The notes beneath the pieces were generated by a model. The model was not told the DNA's origin, did no database searches, and was given only the letters and a program-made list of their open reading frames with translations. A program made the translations under genes and the position numbers. This document shows, in pieces, positions 1 through 10,458 of a DNA stretch of 64,000 bases; the first letter of the stretch is position 1; each line of letters opens with the position of its first letter. Source of the stretch: Brasenia schreberi (lineage: Eukaryota; Streptophyta; Magnoliopsida; Nymphaeales; Cabombaceae); the NCBI GenBank assembly GCA_036023115.1, contig JAYKKT010000047.1:2782501-2846500 (forward strand). Reading direction: 5' to 3'.

Positions 1-3000
1 CCTAACTTGGATTTGGGTATATTTTTTTAATTTTTTCTTCATTTTTTTTTATTTGTTGTTTTTTTGTTTTATTTGTATTTTTCTTTTTTTGAATGACAAA
101 ATATGAAGTTATTAAGTGTGTGAATATGATTTTTATTGCATTCATGAAGTGGGAGACACTCTATTTGAGTGTTATTTGACGATTAGGGATTTACGAAGTG
201 TTTTTATTTTCAGGTTTTTGTTTGAATTAAAGTAGTCAATTGAGATGATAGGAAGGGGTGGTAGAGACTCCCATTCTAAGTATGATGATCCGGCATAGTA
301 GTGGGGTATACCAGTTGACGGTTCCATATTAAAGATCAAATATTTATTTTGTGATAAGGTGGTTAGTTGTGGAATTTCACGGTTGAAACACTACCTAGTA
401 GGGACTAGGAAAGAAGTTGCACCTTGTACATGCAGAGTTTGAAGTTTGCCAGAATATATGAAATCATTTAAATGACAGATGATTGATAGTATACAAGAGA
501 GGAGACAACAAAAGGATGATTTTGAGAGGTTTGAAGAAGATGATGATGATGATATTTGATTTAGATTCACTGACAGTTTGCCTTCACATGCCAGAACAAA
601 GATGGGTAGTAGTAGTTCACAAGCATCTAGCAAGGGAAAGAGGGTTATTAAAGACTTTGGAGGTGGTAGAAGAGGAAGTTCAGGAAAGAGTCGAGGAAGA
701 ACTGCTTGTAGCATACATTCATTTTTTCCTCCTACTATTACACTTGGTGCTCAACCTGGAATTCGTGCTGCTATGGCTTCAGAACAATTGCATGATCAGA
801 CAGACCTTACAGTGGGCAGATGGTTTTATAATGTATGCATTTCATTTAATGCAGCAAACAGTTTTCATTTTCAAGCAATGATATATGTAATTGCTAACAT
901 CGGTCCAGGATACAAGATGCCCTCCTATCAGAAGTTGAGAGGAAAGATCTTAGATAAGATCGTCATTGAAGTGCAAGAATATTGTTCGACATTGAGAGAG
1001 TTATGGAAGGAGATAGATTGCACTATCATTGCAGATGAATGTACAGATAGGCGAGGAAGGACCTTGCTAAACTTTCTTGTCTACTGTCATAAAGGACTTA
1101 TGCTTTTGAGATCTCTAAACATATCAGAGGAGAGGCATACTACGGATATCCTACGACAAGAATTTGATAAGGTTATACAAGAGGTTGGGCTAGAGAATGT
1201 AGTGCAATTGATTACAGATAATGCAACTAACTACAAAGCAGCTGGGAAGGAGTTGGCTGATATTTATGGGACTTTCTACTGGACACCATGTGCAACCCAT
1301 TGTTTAGATCTCATCATTGAGGACATTGGTGAGATTGATGAAATAAAGGCAGCAACTGAGTGTTGCCAAGATATCACAAAATTCATTTACAACCATGCAT
1401 TTGTTTTATGTATGATGAGGAGATATACAGAAGGTGTAGAGCTTCTTCAAACAGCTGTAACTTGATTTGCAACAAACTTCTTATCTGTAAAGAGTATCGT
1501 GAGACAGAAGCAAGCATTAAAGAGAATGTTCTCTTCAGATGAGTAACAACAATTTACAGAGTTGCCTCAGAACAGAAGAAATAGAAAGTTGAATGAGATT
1601 TTCGAGACAATCTTCAGGAGTATATTTTGGAATGCATGTGTTAGACTGTTGAGGATTATATGTCCATTAGTAAAGGTTTTGAGATTGACTGATAGCGAGA
1701 AGAAACCATCTATGGGCTATCTTTATGAAGCTATGGATTGGGCAAAAGAAACCATTAGAACTAATTTTAATAGAAAAAAGAGAGATTATGTGTCCGTGTG
1801 AAAAATCATTGATAATAGATGGAATAAACAATTGCATCAACCTATTCATGCAGCAACATATTATCTAAATCCATCATTCAGGTACTCCGCAACCTTCAAA
1901 ATGGACGATAAGGTTAATCGAGGCATCATTGATTGTATTGATAGATTAGTCCCTGATGAGAGCATAGCAGATGCTATACATCGAGAGATGGAGATCTATG
2001 ATAATGCTCTTCACTTGATGGGTTTGCCTGTAGCAATTCGCAACCGCACTATTATGCGTCCAGGTAAATTGTTTATCTTCGTATTTAAGTTTTTTAAATC
2101 AATATATCTTATATTACTGTGGATTATGTCTCTAATGTTTGTCTTTTTCTACAAATGTTTGGTGGAATAGGTTTGGAACTAATTGTCTGAACTTTAGGGA
2201 TTTTGCAGTGAGAGTTCTGAGCCAAACCTGTAGTGCAACGGGTTGTGAAAGGAATTGAAGTGTTTTTTAATACATCCATACAAAAAAGCATAATAGGTTG
2301 GAACATAAGAGACTGAATGATTTTGTTTTTATTCATTGTAACATGCGCCTTTGTGAAAGGTAATGTTGTATTACTTAAATGTTCAATTCAATAAATTGTT
2401 TGACTTCAATTGTTAATATTATTTACTAATTAATTATCTTTCTTTGTTGTAGGTAATTAAAAAAGGTAAATAGACAAGAAAGTCAATTTGATCTAATAAG
2501 TTTATATAATTTTGATATATTAGAAGACTCTATTATAGAAGACAGTGAAGAAAATGCCCTCCTAACTAAAGAAGACATTGCATGAATTAATTTTGAAGGA
2601 GCGCAACAACAGTATCAAGGAGACGAAGAATTTGATTTCCAAGCAAAAGGTATTGCTGCTAATGATGATGAGAATCTTCAACAAGGAGAAGATGAAGATT
2701 ATTTAGTTGTTGATCATGATTATAATTTGTAAAATGTAAATGTATTTCATTTTTTTGATTCAAAATATGTAAATTTGGATGCAATTGTTCAATGTTGAAT
2801 GCCCAATCTGTACTAAACTTTGCATTATATGAATTTAAAGCAATTACCAGTTTTTCCAGTTTTTTCTTGATTTTTTTTTCAAATTTTTACTAATTTTCTT
2901 AATTTTTTTAAATAATTTTTTGTATTATTTTAATATTAAAGTACAATACGGGCAATACAATATGATACGCCCGTATCGTGGAGCCCAACAATACGCGATA

Positions 3001-3022
3001 CGATACGCGTTAGACAACAGTG
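1..3022 (+). mobile_element. hAT-type DNA transposon, copy 1 (5' end outside the window)
   Basis: The element encodes a decayed hAT transposase on the + strand. Its right end carries dense subterminal copies of a GTATCGTATC-like motif (about 2943-3009) and finishes in the terminal sequence read inward as CACTGTTGTC at 3013-3022. The left terminus lies before position 1, so no target duplication can be tested. About 325 bp at its start and about 290 bp at its end recur in inverted orientation in the neighbouring element at 3338-4196, which identifies both as one family. Superfamily assignment rests on the transposase domains and on the 8-bp duplications around the sister copies. Confidence 0.85.
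245..2732 (+). pseudogene. Decayed hAT transposase (BED finger, DUF659, hAT dimerisation domain)
   Basis: Reading + from 245 gives a BED-type zinc-finger region (D-D-P-A, then F-C-D-K and a later H/C pattern, about 245-430) with an in-frame TAG near 294. A DUF659-like block follows at about 990-1330, with I-A-D-E-C-T-D, then L-I-T-D-N-A-T-N-Y, then C-A-T-H-C-L-D-L-I-I-E-D. The hAT C-terminal dimerisation domain is at about 2158-2360 (V-R-V-L-S-Q-T-C-S-A-T-G-C-E-R-N) and contains stop codons. A short acidic tail ends at TAA 2730-2732. The longest intact stretch is 578-1465. Stops and frame changes make it non-functional. In living hAT elements this protein cuts and reinserts the element, with the BED finger binding subterminal repeats. 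Confidence 0.85.
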
Positions 3023-3337
3023 GAACTCACTTTGTCACTCTATGTTGATGAAATGCGGTTTTCTTTTTAAAATATGAGGAGGGTTGCTCTCGATGAAGTG
3101 ATATTATGCTTGCTAGCTATTGAAATAACATATGCATGCCTACATGGTCCATTTTTGTTTGGATTCTTCAAAAATGATAATCCTAATGAGATATAAGGTT
3201 GTGTTCGTGTGAGGCTATTAAATTGGGTAGTGCAAGATCTCAATGTATATTCTGGTTCTGGTGCTTAGAATCTAATCATATCCGTTCATGGTGGCGGTCC
3301 AAAGTAGTCATATCTTATTCTTTATGAGGCTCTATGT

Positions 3338-4196
3338 CAGCGTTGTTCGACGCATATCGTATCATGTATCATTTTGGTCCACAATACGATATGTATCGTA
3401 TCATATCGTAGTGTATCGTAATTTAATATTAAAAAATTAGTAAAAATCCAAAAAAATAAGAAAAATCAGGAAGAAATTGATAATTGCAAAAAATTCATAT
3501 AATGCAAAGTTTAGTACATATTCACCATTCAATAATTGAAAAAGAACTACATATTTTGAAGCAAAACAAACATTTGATTTTTAATCTGTTTCAATATGTT
3601 TCTCTCACTGTTGTACCACACTACCATGTCGGATCATCGTACCGAGATTGGAAGTCCCTAACACTCTTTCCAGTCATCTCAATTGCACACTTCAATTCAA
3701 TCAAAAACTTGAAATAAAAGCACTTAATAAATCTCCAATCTTTACGTAATACTCAAATAAAGTGTCTCCCACTTCACGAATGCAATAAAAATCATATCAA
3801 TGCACTTCATATTTTGTCATTCAAAAAAGAAAAATACAAATAACACAAAAACACAATAAATACAAAGAAAAAATTCTGAAAAACACCAAAAATATACCAC
3901 TATCCGAGTTAGAAGGCTTGCACGGATATCATAGAACACTTTTTTAAGAGCCTTGAATACCAAGGAGAGGAGAGCTACCGGAGGAAGCCTTGAGCAGCGT
4001 TGGAGAGTCGTGAACACACACCAGAAACCTGCAAAAATGTGGGTTTCTGTTCGGCCGGGTCCATGTTTGTATCATCCGTATCGTATGATATGGGCAATAT
4101 GTGCTATATCGTGTGAAACGATATACTTACCGTGCTACGATACTAATGCCTTTATTGTATCATGGTGTACATATCGCACCATTACAAATAACACTG
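3338..4196 (-). mobile_element. Non-autonomous hAT deletion derivative, copy 2
   Basis: The ends read inward as CAGCGTTGTTCGACGC (left) and CAGTGTTATTTGTAATG (right). They are flanked by 8-bp duplications ctctatgt (3330-3337) and ctctatct (4197-4204), 7 of 8 matching, which is the hAT signature. In reverse orientation the interior joins the 5' part of copy 1 (matching 1-325, including the start of the BED region) directly to its 3' UTR, so about 2.4 kb of transposase sequence is missing. Both ends carry GTATCGTATC-like subterminal motifs (3352-3420 and 4073-4168). It cannot make transposase but may once have been mobilised in trans. Confidence 0.85.
3600..3910 (-). repeat. Inverted copy of window bases 1-325
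   Basis: The reverse complement of this stretch matches the start of the window over about 300 bp with scattered mismatches: the gaatgacaaaatatgaag block, the gaagtgggagacact block, and the reading frame leading to D-D-P. The adjacent 3425-3590 is likewise the inverted counterpart of about 2735-2940. Together the two pairs form a nested inverted repeat centred on 3023-3337. Confidence 0.8.
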
Positions 4197-4491
4197 CTCT
4201 ATCTTACTCTTTCTTCTGACTTTTAGGTTGTAGATTGTTGTAACCTTCCTTATACCTGGAACTGTAGTTGTTTTCATCACGAGTCAGCCTGCATCTCCAA
4301 ATCACTTTTGTCAGCTGTTAGCATGTGCTCCTCTGATTTGGTGAATGTAACTATGGAATCAGTTTGCACTTGTAACACCCTAGTCTTCGTCTTTGCGTTT
4401 TGTTTTTATGACAATTTGCTACTGCCTCGTATTGGACTCCAGATTCTTGTACAATTTTTATTGTTGGCCCCCCAACTTCAACATATTTCAG

Positions 4492-6912
4492 GTAAGAGCA
4501 CCTTGGCATGTTCTTTAAGTCGAGAGCTACAAGCTATAGGAAAGCTCACGTATATACTTGATGGTGACAATATTCGACATGGCCTGAATAAAGATCTTAG
4601 TTTTAATGCTGAGGATCGTGCAGAAAACATACGCAGGGTTGGTAAGTTTTCTATGCATTCTGCAAAAAGGTAGTAGTCGGTTGTTAAAAGGCAATTTGGT
4701 TTCTTTTACGAGGTCAAATGAAAGCCAAATACTTCTGATTTGATGTTGCACCTGGAGGGTACTTAAAATTTTACCTAGCTTGCTACTGTTTTTAAAAAGA
4801 TTTATTATTTATGTTATTTCAGGAGAAGTGGCTAAGCTCTTCGCTGATGCTGGTGTTATCTGCATTGCTAGCTTGATATCTCCATATAGAAGAGATCGAG
4901 ATGCTTGTCGTGCACTTCTCCCAGATGCAAACTTCATTGAGGTCAACACTTGTCCTTAATTTGACTAAAATCTAAAATTAGTTTTACTTGGTATGCCTTA
5001 TCAGGTATACAACTTTTATGCTTTAGCAGGTATACATGAACATACCTTTGGAAGTATGTGAGGCAAGGGACTCGAAAGGGCTATACAAGCTTGCCCGCGC
5101 TGGCAAAATTAAAGGTTTGAAACATATGTACCATATAAAAAACTTGATATCCGCTTGAACATTTGTAGAGAAGGTGGTGACTTCTGTAACCGAATAAGTG
5201 TAGCTAAAGTACTTTTGTTATCAAATATCCATCAAAACTTGTTGCCTTTGAGCACCTGTAGCTGATGCTCCTGTACTCTGATTACATGATGCTGTTATTC
5301 TATCATAGTCATTTATTTCCTGCCCTACAATGACACAAAAGATTTTATTTTGATGATAGGAGAGGAAATTGAAAGTAAGAAACCTCTTTTCCACCATGTA
5401 CTATGATCAATTTTTCTGTGTGATGCTAAAGCCCAGTCCATGACCTCTGGGTTAACTCGATTTACCCTATAGGAGTTTTGGATTTTTTTTGGCCATTGAA
5501 CTATGCCTTGAAGGCTTTAACTACAAATTTCCTTTTGGGGAGCTGTAATATTCTTTGTGATTGCTTCGATCAGTTGCTAAAAATTTCCCTTTATATACTT
5601 GTACAGGTTTTACAGGTATTGATGATCCATATGAGCCACCCTTGAATTGTGAGGTAAGTGTTATACAAAATTACATAGATTAATACGTGCATATGCGTGA
5701 ATGCATATGTTCCCTTCTGGCCATGGCAGTTTCATATGCACTTATTCAGACGATCTAATTTCTTGTGGCGGAAACTGTCATAAATGCTTGTGAATTCCTC
5801 TTCTGCACTGAATTTCCTTTCATTTCTTGTAATTACAAGGAAGTTGACCCAGTGATTGAAACCAGAACTAAGGCTGAACCTTTTCTCACACTAAGTGTGG
5901 TCAGCTTCATGGGTTCCTAGATACCATTGAGATCTATCTTGGGTAATTTCTCATTTAACACCATAAAGCAAGGTCATGTTATATGGTTTTCTTGCAACAC
6001 TTCTGAGACCTTCATCAACCTCTGTCTACTCAGCATTTTACTTATCATGCCATTGCACTTGCACACCATTTTGCCATCTTCTTAAATGATCAAATTGAGC
6101 TATCGCCCACCCTCAAAAGTTAGAAAATGGCCACAGTAGTAGCCATGGTCGTAGCTACCACTAATTAGGAACGATGTGCACTATTACTGACAGATATTTA
6201 ACTTCAGTGGTTCCTTAATGCAGATTGTCTTTCCCAGGCCTGCCTTTCACAAATGTTTATAGATGTCTTCCTCCAGTACTGTTGCTTAATTCTGTCGTGT
6301 CCAAATCAGTTCAACTGCCTTCGCATAATTTTTGCTTCAGGGAATTTTTTTTCATCACTATCCGTGTCCGAACCCAGGTTAGCGTGGTCTAAGGCTTGGC
6401 TTTGGTTTTCGTTGGTCGAGGTCGTCTCCATAAGCCTCTATCTATCTTTTGCTTAGTCTTAGTCAAGTGCCTATTCGCTTCTTCCTGCAAGACGCGTAGG
6501 TCACTGTTTCTTTCTTTTGTATGTTGTCATGGTCATGTTCTTTTATTTTGGATCACGATGCACAAATATGGGTTATATAAATATGTTGGGTTGGAATCTG
6601 AGACGGCCAGTTTGCATGTCTTTATGAAAGGAAATGGTGCACCAGACTTGTATATTGCTGGACTAGCATTTTAAGCATATCTTCAATACTTTCCAAGGTT
6701 CAAATCATGCAATATAATGATTGCAGTATGCCATTTGCTTGTTAAGGAAAAGGATGTACATATGGTGATTCAAAAGCTCACATTGTTCCCCTTTCGTATT
6801 TAAATTCTCTTCCCAGATTGTGATTCAACAGAGCGACGTGGTCTCTCCTCCGAGTGCCATGGCAAAGCAAGTGGTAGCTTATCTGGAGGAAAAGGGCTTC
6901 CTGTATGTATAG
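4492..6912 (+). CDS. APK: Adenylyl-sulfate (APS) kinase, exons 2 to last; first exon not in window
   Basis: APS kinase transfers phosphate from ATP to adenosine 5'-phosphosulfate, making PAPS, the sulfate donor for sulfation; plant forms are plastidial or cytosolic. Exons I can place: 4492-4641, 4823-4941, 5030-5114, 5607-5653 and 6817-6912 (TAG 6910-6912). Phases agree across every junction and give one uninterrupted frame of about 165 residues. Conserved motifs are the end of the P-loop (G-K-S-T-L), then D-G-D-N-I-R-H-G-L, then [12 protein letters not shown], then [11 protein letters not shown]. The first residues of the P-loop and any transit peptide should be on an upstream exon. None is visible between 4205 and 4491, so it lies upstream of the hAT pair or has been lost. 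A likely poly(A) signal region is near 7110-7120 (caataaatt). Confidence 0.9.
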
Positions 6913-9122
6913 CGACTGGCGGACTCTTGCAATCTGCACTTATGATTACTCAATGTGGACTCTGGATCGTTGGTATGCGAGTCCGGTTTGGTTTCTATGC
7001 CTGCACTCAGGCCAAGCAGTCTTAATCAGACCTTCATTTGATCAGTTCTGTTATATTGTGTATCGCCTTTGATTGATCGTATTGTTGGTGACACCTCGTC
7101 GCCTATTCTTCAATAAATTAAGTTCCGAGTTATATCAGAATTTATTGCCTAAGCTTTTCTTCTGTTAGTTCAACAGCCATGTTAAGGCACCCTTGACTCT
7201 CGCAAGGTTAATCATGATTAGAATTTCTATAGGGAACTGTTTCCCTCAAGATGCTCGAATGATAGCTGACTGCGTAGAAGTTTTCAACATTTCGACCATC
7301 AATAAGTAAAAACACATGGTTGAATAGCGATAATATTTCCTTCTATTTGATCTCACATCATGAAAAAGTTTGAGAAAAGAACATTTCAGTATGAAAGAAC
7401 AGGCTTGACTTCAAATTCCCATTTCTTCATTTACGCACGAATTTTTATTCATTTACGCACGAATTGTAAGTTGTTGGTGGCCACTATCGGTCCAATTAAC
7501 AACAACCATTAAATGCGGGAAGAAGAGCTTTCTTTTCAGATTTCTTTTGAAAAAGATAAGATTTATAGTGAAAAATAGTTTTACCTTTTTCAAGCATCTT
7601 TCGGATAAACATAAAAATTGATTTAACTGAAAGCCCAGAAAATAATTATAGAAAGTGAAAAAAACAGTTATATATACATGTAAAAATAAACCCCTGTGTG
7701 AAACCGTTCACTGCTGACTACCATCAGCGTCTTCATCCAGAGTGTCTCCACTCCAACAAGGTACTGACAGCTCGTTACTAGTATGCAAGAAAATCCAACA
7801 CAAATCCACTTAATCTTGCAGTTCTACCGGAACTGTTTTGTTTTCGGTACAATGGGGGAGACTGAAATCAGATTCATGCCTTAGGCTACGAAGTCACTAC
7901 TTTCGACTTCTAATTCGACCCGGACAAATGATCCAACAAAGTTTTATGCTGACAAGCTTATTTAGGCTCGGTATTTATTAGAAATGGAACTCGGTATCAT
8001 TGAAATAGATAGGTTCCTCTTCGGTCTTCTGTGGATGATCTTCTTGATGAACTCAGTATTTCTTAGAAATGGAACCCGCAATCTTTCTTTGCTCTCCAGC
8101 CACAAGCTTCGCTGCAGATCTTGAGTGGGACGACCAGAGGGAACTCGCCGGCCACAAGGGGTCCCTTGGACAGTCTCAACACTATCGTGCACTCCGTATC
8201 CCCAACATCTTAATTTGAAGATAACAAGGCATCGCGTACCTAATAATGCATGCTATGCAACACAAATGGTCCCGCATTAGGTTTCTATTGGTTCTATTCT
8301 TACTGTTCATTGTCTGTATATTTGCCTGTGCGCTACGTCAAACCGTTTCCTTGCCCTTTCCAACTCCTTGACGTTCATACACACATGCATGCACGCACAC
8401 ACACATTATATATATATATATATATAAAGAAAGAGAATAGTTCAGGCACATGCTTGTCCATGCTTAAATTTTAAGATTCGATACGGTAGATTTTGAATTT
8501 AAAAATTACAAAATATAAAAGATATAATGGTATTTTTACTTTTTTAATTCAAATATCTATTGTTGATCATTGTATCTATAAGTGAGTTTGAGTATAGATG
8601 GGCTTTGCATATACTAATTTTTTTCAGAAACGATAAAGTCCTCGTCCATACTCCCCGAGGATCCTTGTCTCATCGCTCTCGATGAGCAATGCGGGATGTT
8701 CCATGTCAGAGGTGGACCTTAAGGACTACCCCAAGCTAATTGCTTGCCATTGGCTTCCTTTTTTTGGAAATGTTTCTATTTTTGCATGTTGTTGAACTCA
8801 TGACCTCTAACTTGTGAATCAACCCCCTAGCCAGATGAGCTATTGCTCCTTTGTGCTATGAAAATGTTCTTAAAAAAATGAACTGTCATTTACCTTAAAT
8901 AGAAACTGTATATTATATGTGTGTGAGCGTGTTAGACATAGTCACTCATTTCTTATAGGAAATCTAGCCACAATGAGCCTGATACGTAAATACCAGCTGA
9001 ATCCAGCTCGTCTTATCAGGCTTCAATGCCGAACTGAACCCGGTTCGATCCGAGTAGCTTGACTCTTTTGTCAGCCACACACAGAGAGAGGGAGAGAGAG
9101 AGAGAAGCCCATTCGTCGTACT
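6913..9122. other. Intergenic region: 3' UTR of APS kinase, then no recognisable gene
   Basis: About 6913-7130 is probably 3' UTR. The rest is AT-rich. It holds a short direct duplication (atttacgcacgaatt near 7431-7464), a CA/TA microsatellite at about 8391-8427, and a SINE-like segment near 8755-8855. The short reading frames here resemble nothing I recognise. Confidence 0.6.
8755..8855 (-). mobile_element. tRNA-derived SINE-like segment
   Basis: On the - strand there is an A-box-like TAGCTCATCTGGCTAGGGG (8824-8842), then a B-box-like GGTCATGAGTTCAAC (8791-8805), in the spacing of a RNA polymerase III promoter. A T-rich stretch on the + strand (A-rich on -) follows. The element borders are not defined and no target duplication was identified. 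Confidence 0.5.
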
Positions 9123-10151
9123 TCACACAAGAGAATACAAATTAGGCGAGAAAGAGAACCACCTGAACCCAAAAATCCATTTCTCAGGCAAACAAGGGCA
9201 TCTTGGAAACCAATGCCAAGTCCTCCTAGAAACCATATAAACCAAAATGTCCGGCCAAAGCAATAAACACACACCAAATCACCATGACCGAAACAATGAA
9301 TATGCTCATAATTATGATAACAAATCCCCATAAACTTCCTGCACATACCGTCTGGCAACCTCTGCAATTCTACCAATCCCCGGCCATCCCCGGCGATCTC
9401 CCAAACGCTCAAGTGCCTGCAAATCCCATTACCACCGATTCCTCCCACCATGTAAAGCTTATCATTGCAGCTAGAAAGACGCAGAAACGCTAACGAAACA
9501 GAAGACTTTGCCACCATTCTCTCCCATTTCCCGCTCTCCAATCTGAACCCCACAATCGAAAAAGGATCCAAACTTGCTAAATAGAACACACTATTGCAGA
9601 AAACCGCGTTTTGATTCGCACCATTAAAAAGCTTCGCGTCGAATCCGCGAATTCTTCGCCACCATCGACGCGACGAGTCGTAGAGATGAAAATCCGAGGA
9701 GGAACAAGTGATGATTTTGTACTCGGACGAGCTTGATGAGATTATAGACGCGAAAGAAATGATGGTTTCCGAAAAACGGAGATATCTGAGGGATTTAGTG
9801 AGAGGATTGCAGACTAAGAGGTTGTTGGATTTCGGAATTGTGAAGAGGAGCAGGCCGGACGAGGCGGAGAGGATCGACGATTGAGAGGGGAAACGGAAAC
9901 AGAAGGATCTCCAGTGGCCATGAAAGAAGTCGTAGAGTTGAAGATTGTATTGGAGTTGCGGATGAGAGAGGAGGAGGCAAGTGGTAGCAGATGAAGAGAG
10001 GGAATTGGTGGAGTGAAGAGAGAGAAAGGAAGGAGAGAGAATGAGGGAGCTGAAATGCTTGCAGGTGGTTTTCAAGAGAAGGAAAACGTGGACGGGGAGA
10101 CGAGCCAAGATGCGTTCCAGGAGGTCGCTGGCTCCATATCACAGGGTCCAT
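9123..10151 (-). pseudogene. F-box/kelch-like protein gene with two apparent frameshifts
   Basis: F-box proteins recruit substrates to SCF ubiquitin ligases. The likely start is ATG 10149-10151 (M-D-P-V-I-W-S). The F-box helix D-L-L-E-R-I-L-A-R-L-P then continues in a different frame, so about one base is missing or extra near 10125-10132. The main frame (about 10130 to 9275) then reads F-L-L-L-K-T-T-C-K-H-F and a propeller-like region with L-L-L-S-H-P, L-V-C-N-P-L-T-K and Y-M-V-G-G-I-G-G-N-G. Near 9262-9277, in an (ac)n run, the frame shifts again. The conserved end V-S-R-R-T-W-H-W-F-P, with a W-I-F-G-F-R-W-F motif, is read in another frame to TGA 9123-9125. No introns are apparent. Because the amino-acid signal is well preserved on both sides of each shift, assembly indels are as likely as a recently dead gene. 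Confidence 0.75.
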
Positions 10152-10260
10152 TCTCTCTCTCTCTCTCTTCCTCTCCGTGGTACCTACTTATATAGCATAT
10201 AGGGTTTCATATAAGTAGTAGCCATAGAGAGAGAGGACCTGTTTTCAGAGAACACAAAAT
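10140..10260 (-). promoter_or_regulatory. CT/GA-rich leader of the F-box gene
   Basis: Just upstream of the proposed ATG lies (tctctc)n at 10152-10170 on the + strand and further GA-rich sequence to about 10236. Such pyrimidine-rich leaders are common in plant 5' UTRs. No clear TATA box was assigned. Confidence 0.3.
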
Positions 10261-10439
10261 GCTGCGACACATTAAGAGAAACACGAAATTGTCACCCCTA
10301 CCCTCTTACACGTGAATGGAATCGATTTTAAATATGTAATAACGGTACATCAGCAGCAACCACTAAAATTATTATATATGCAATACGTAGGCAAAAGAGA
10401 GAGAGAGAGAGAGAGACTCCATGTAGATATAGTATAGAG

Positions 10440-10458
10440 AGAGAAGAGTATGGAACTA
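10440..10458. repeat. 19-bp target-site duplication, left copy
   Basis: The sequence agagaagagtatggaacta here is identical to 13737-13755. The two copies bracket the RTE element and mark its insertion site, which was a GA-rich stretch. Confidence 0.93.
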
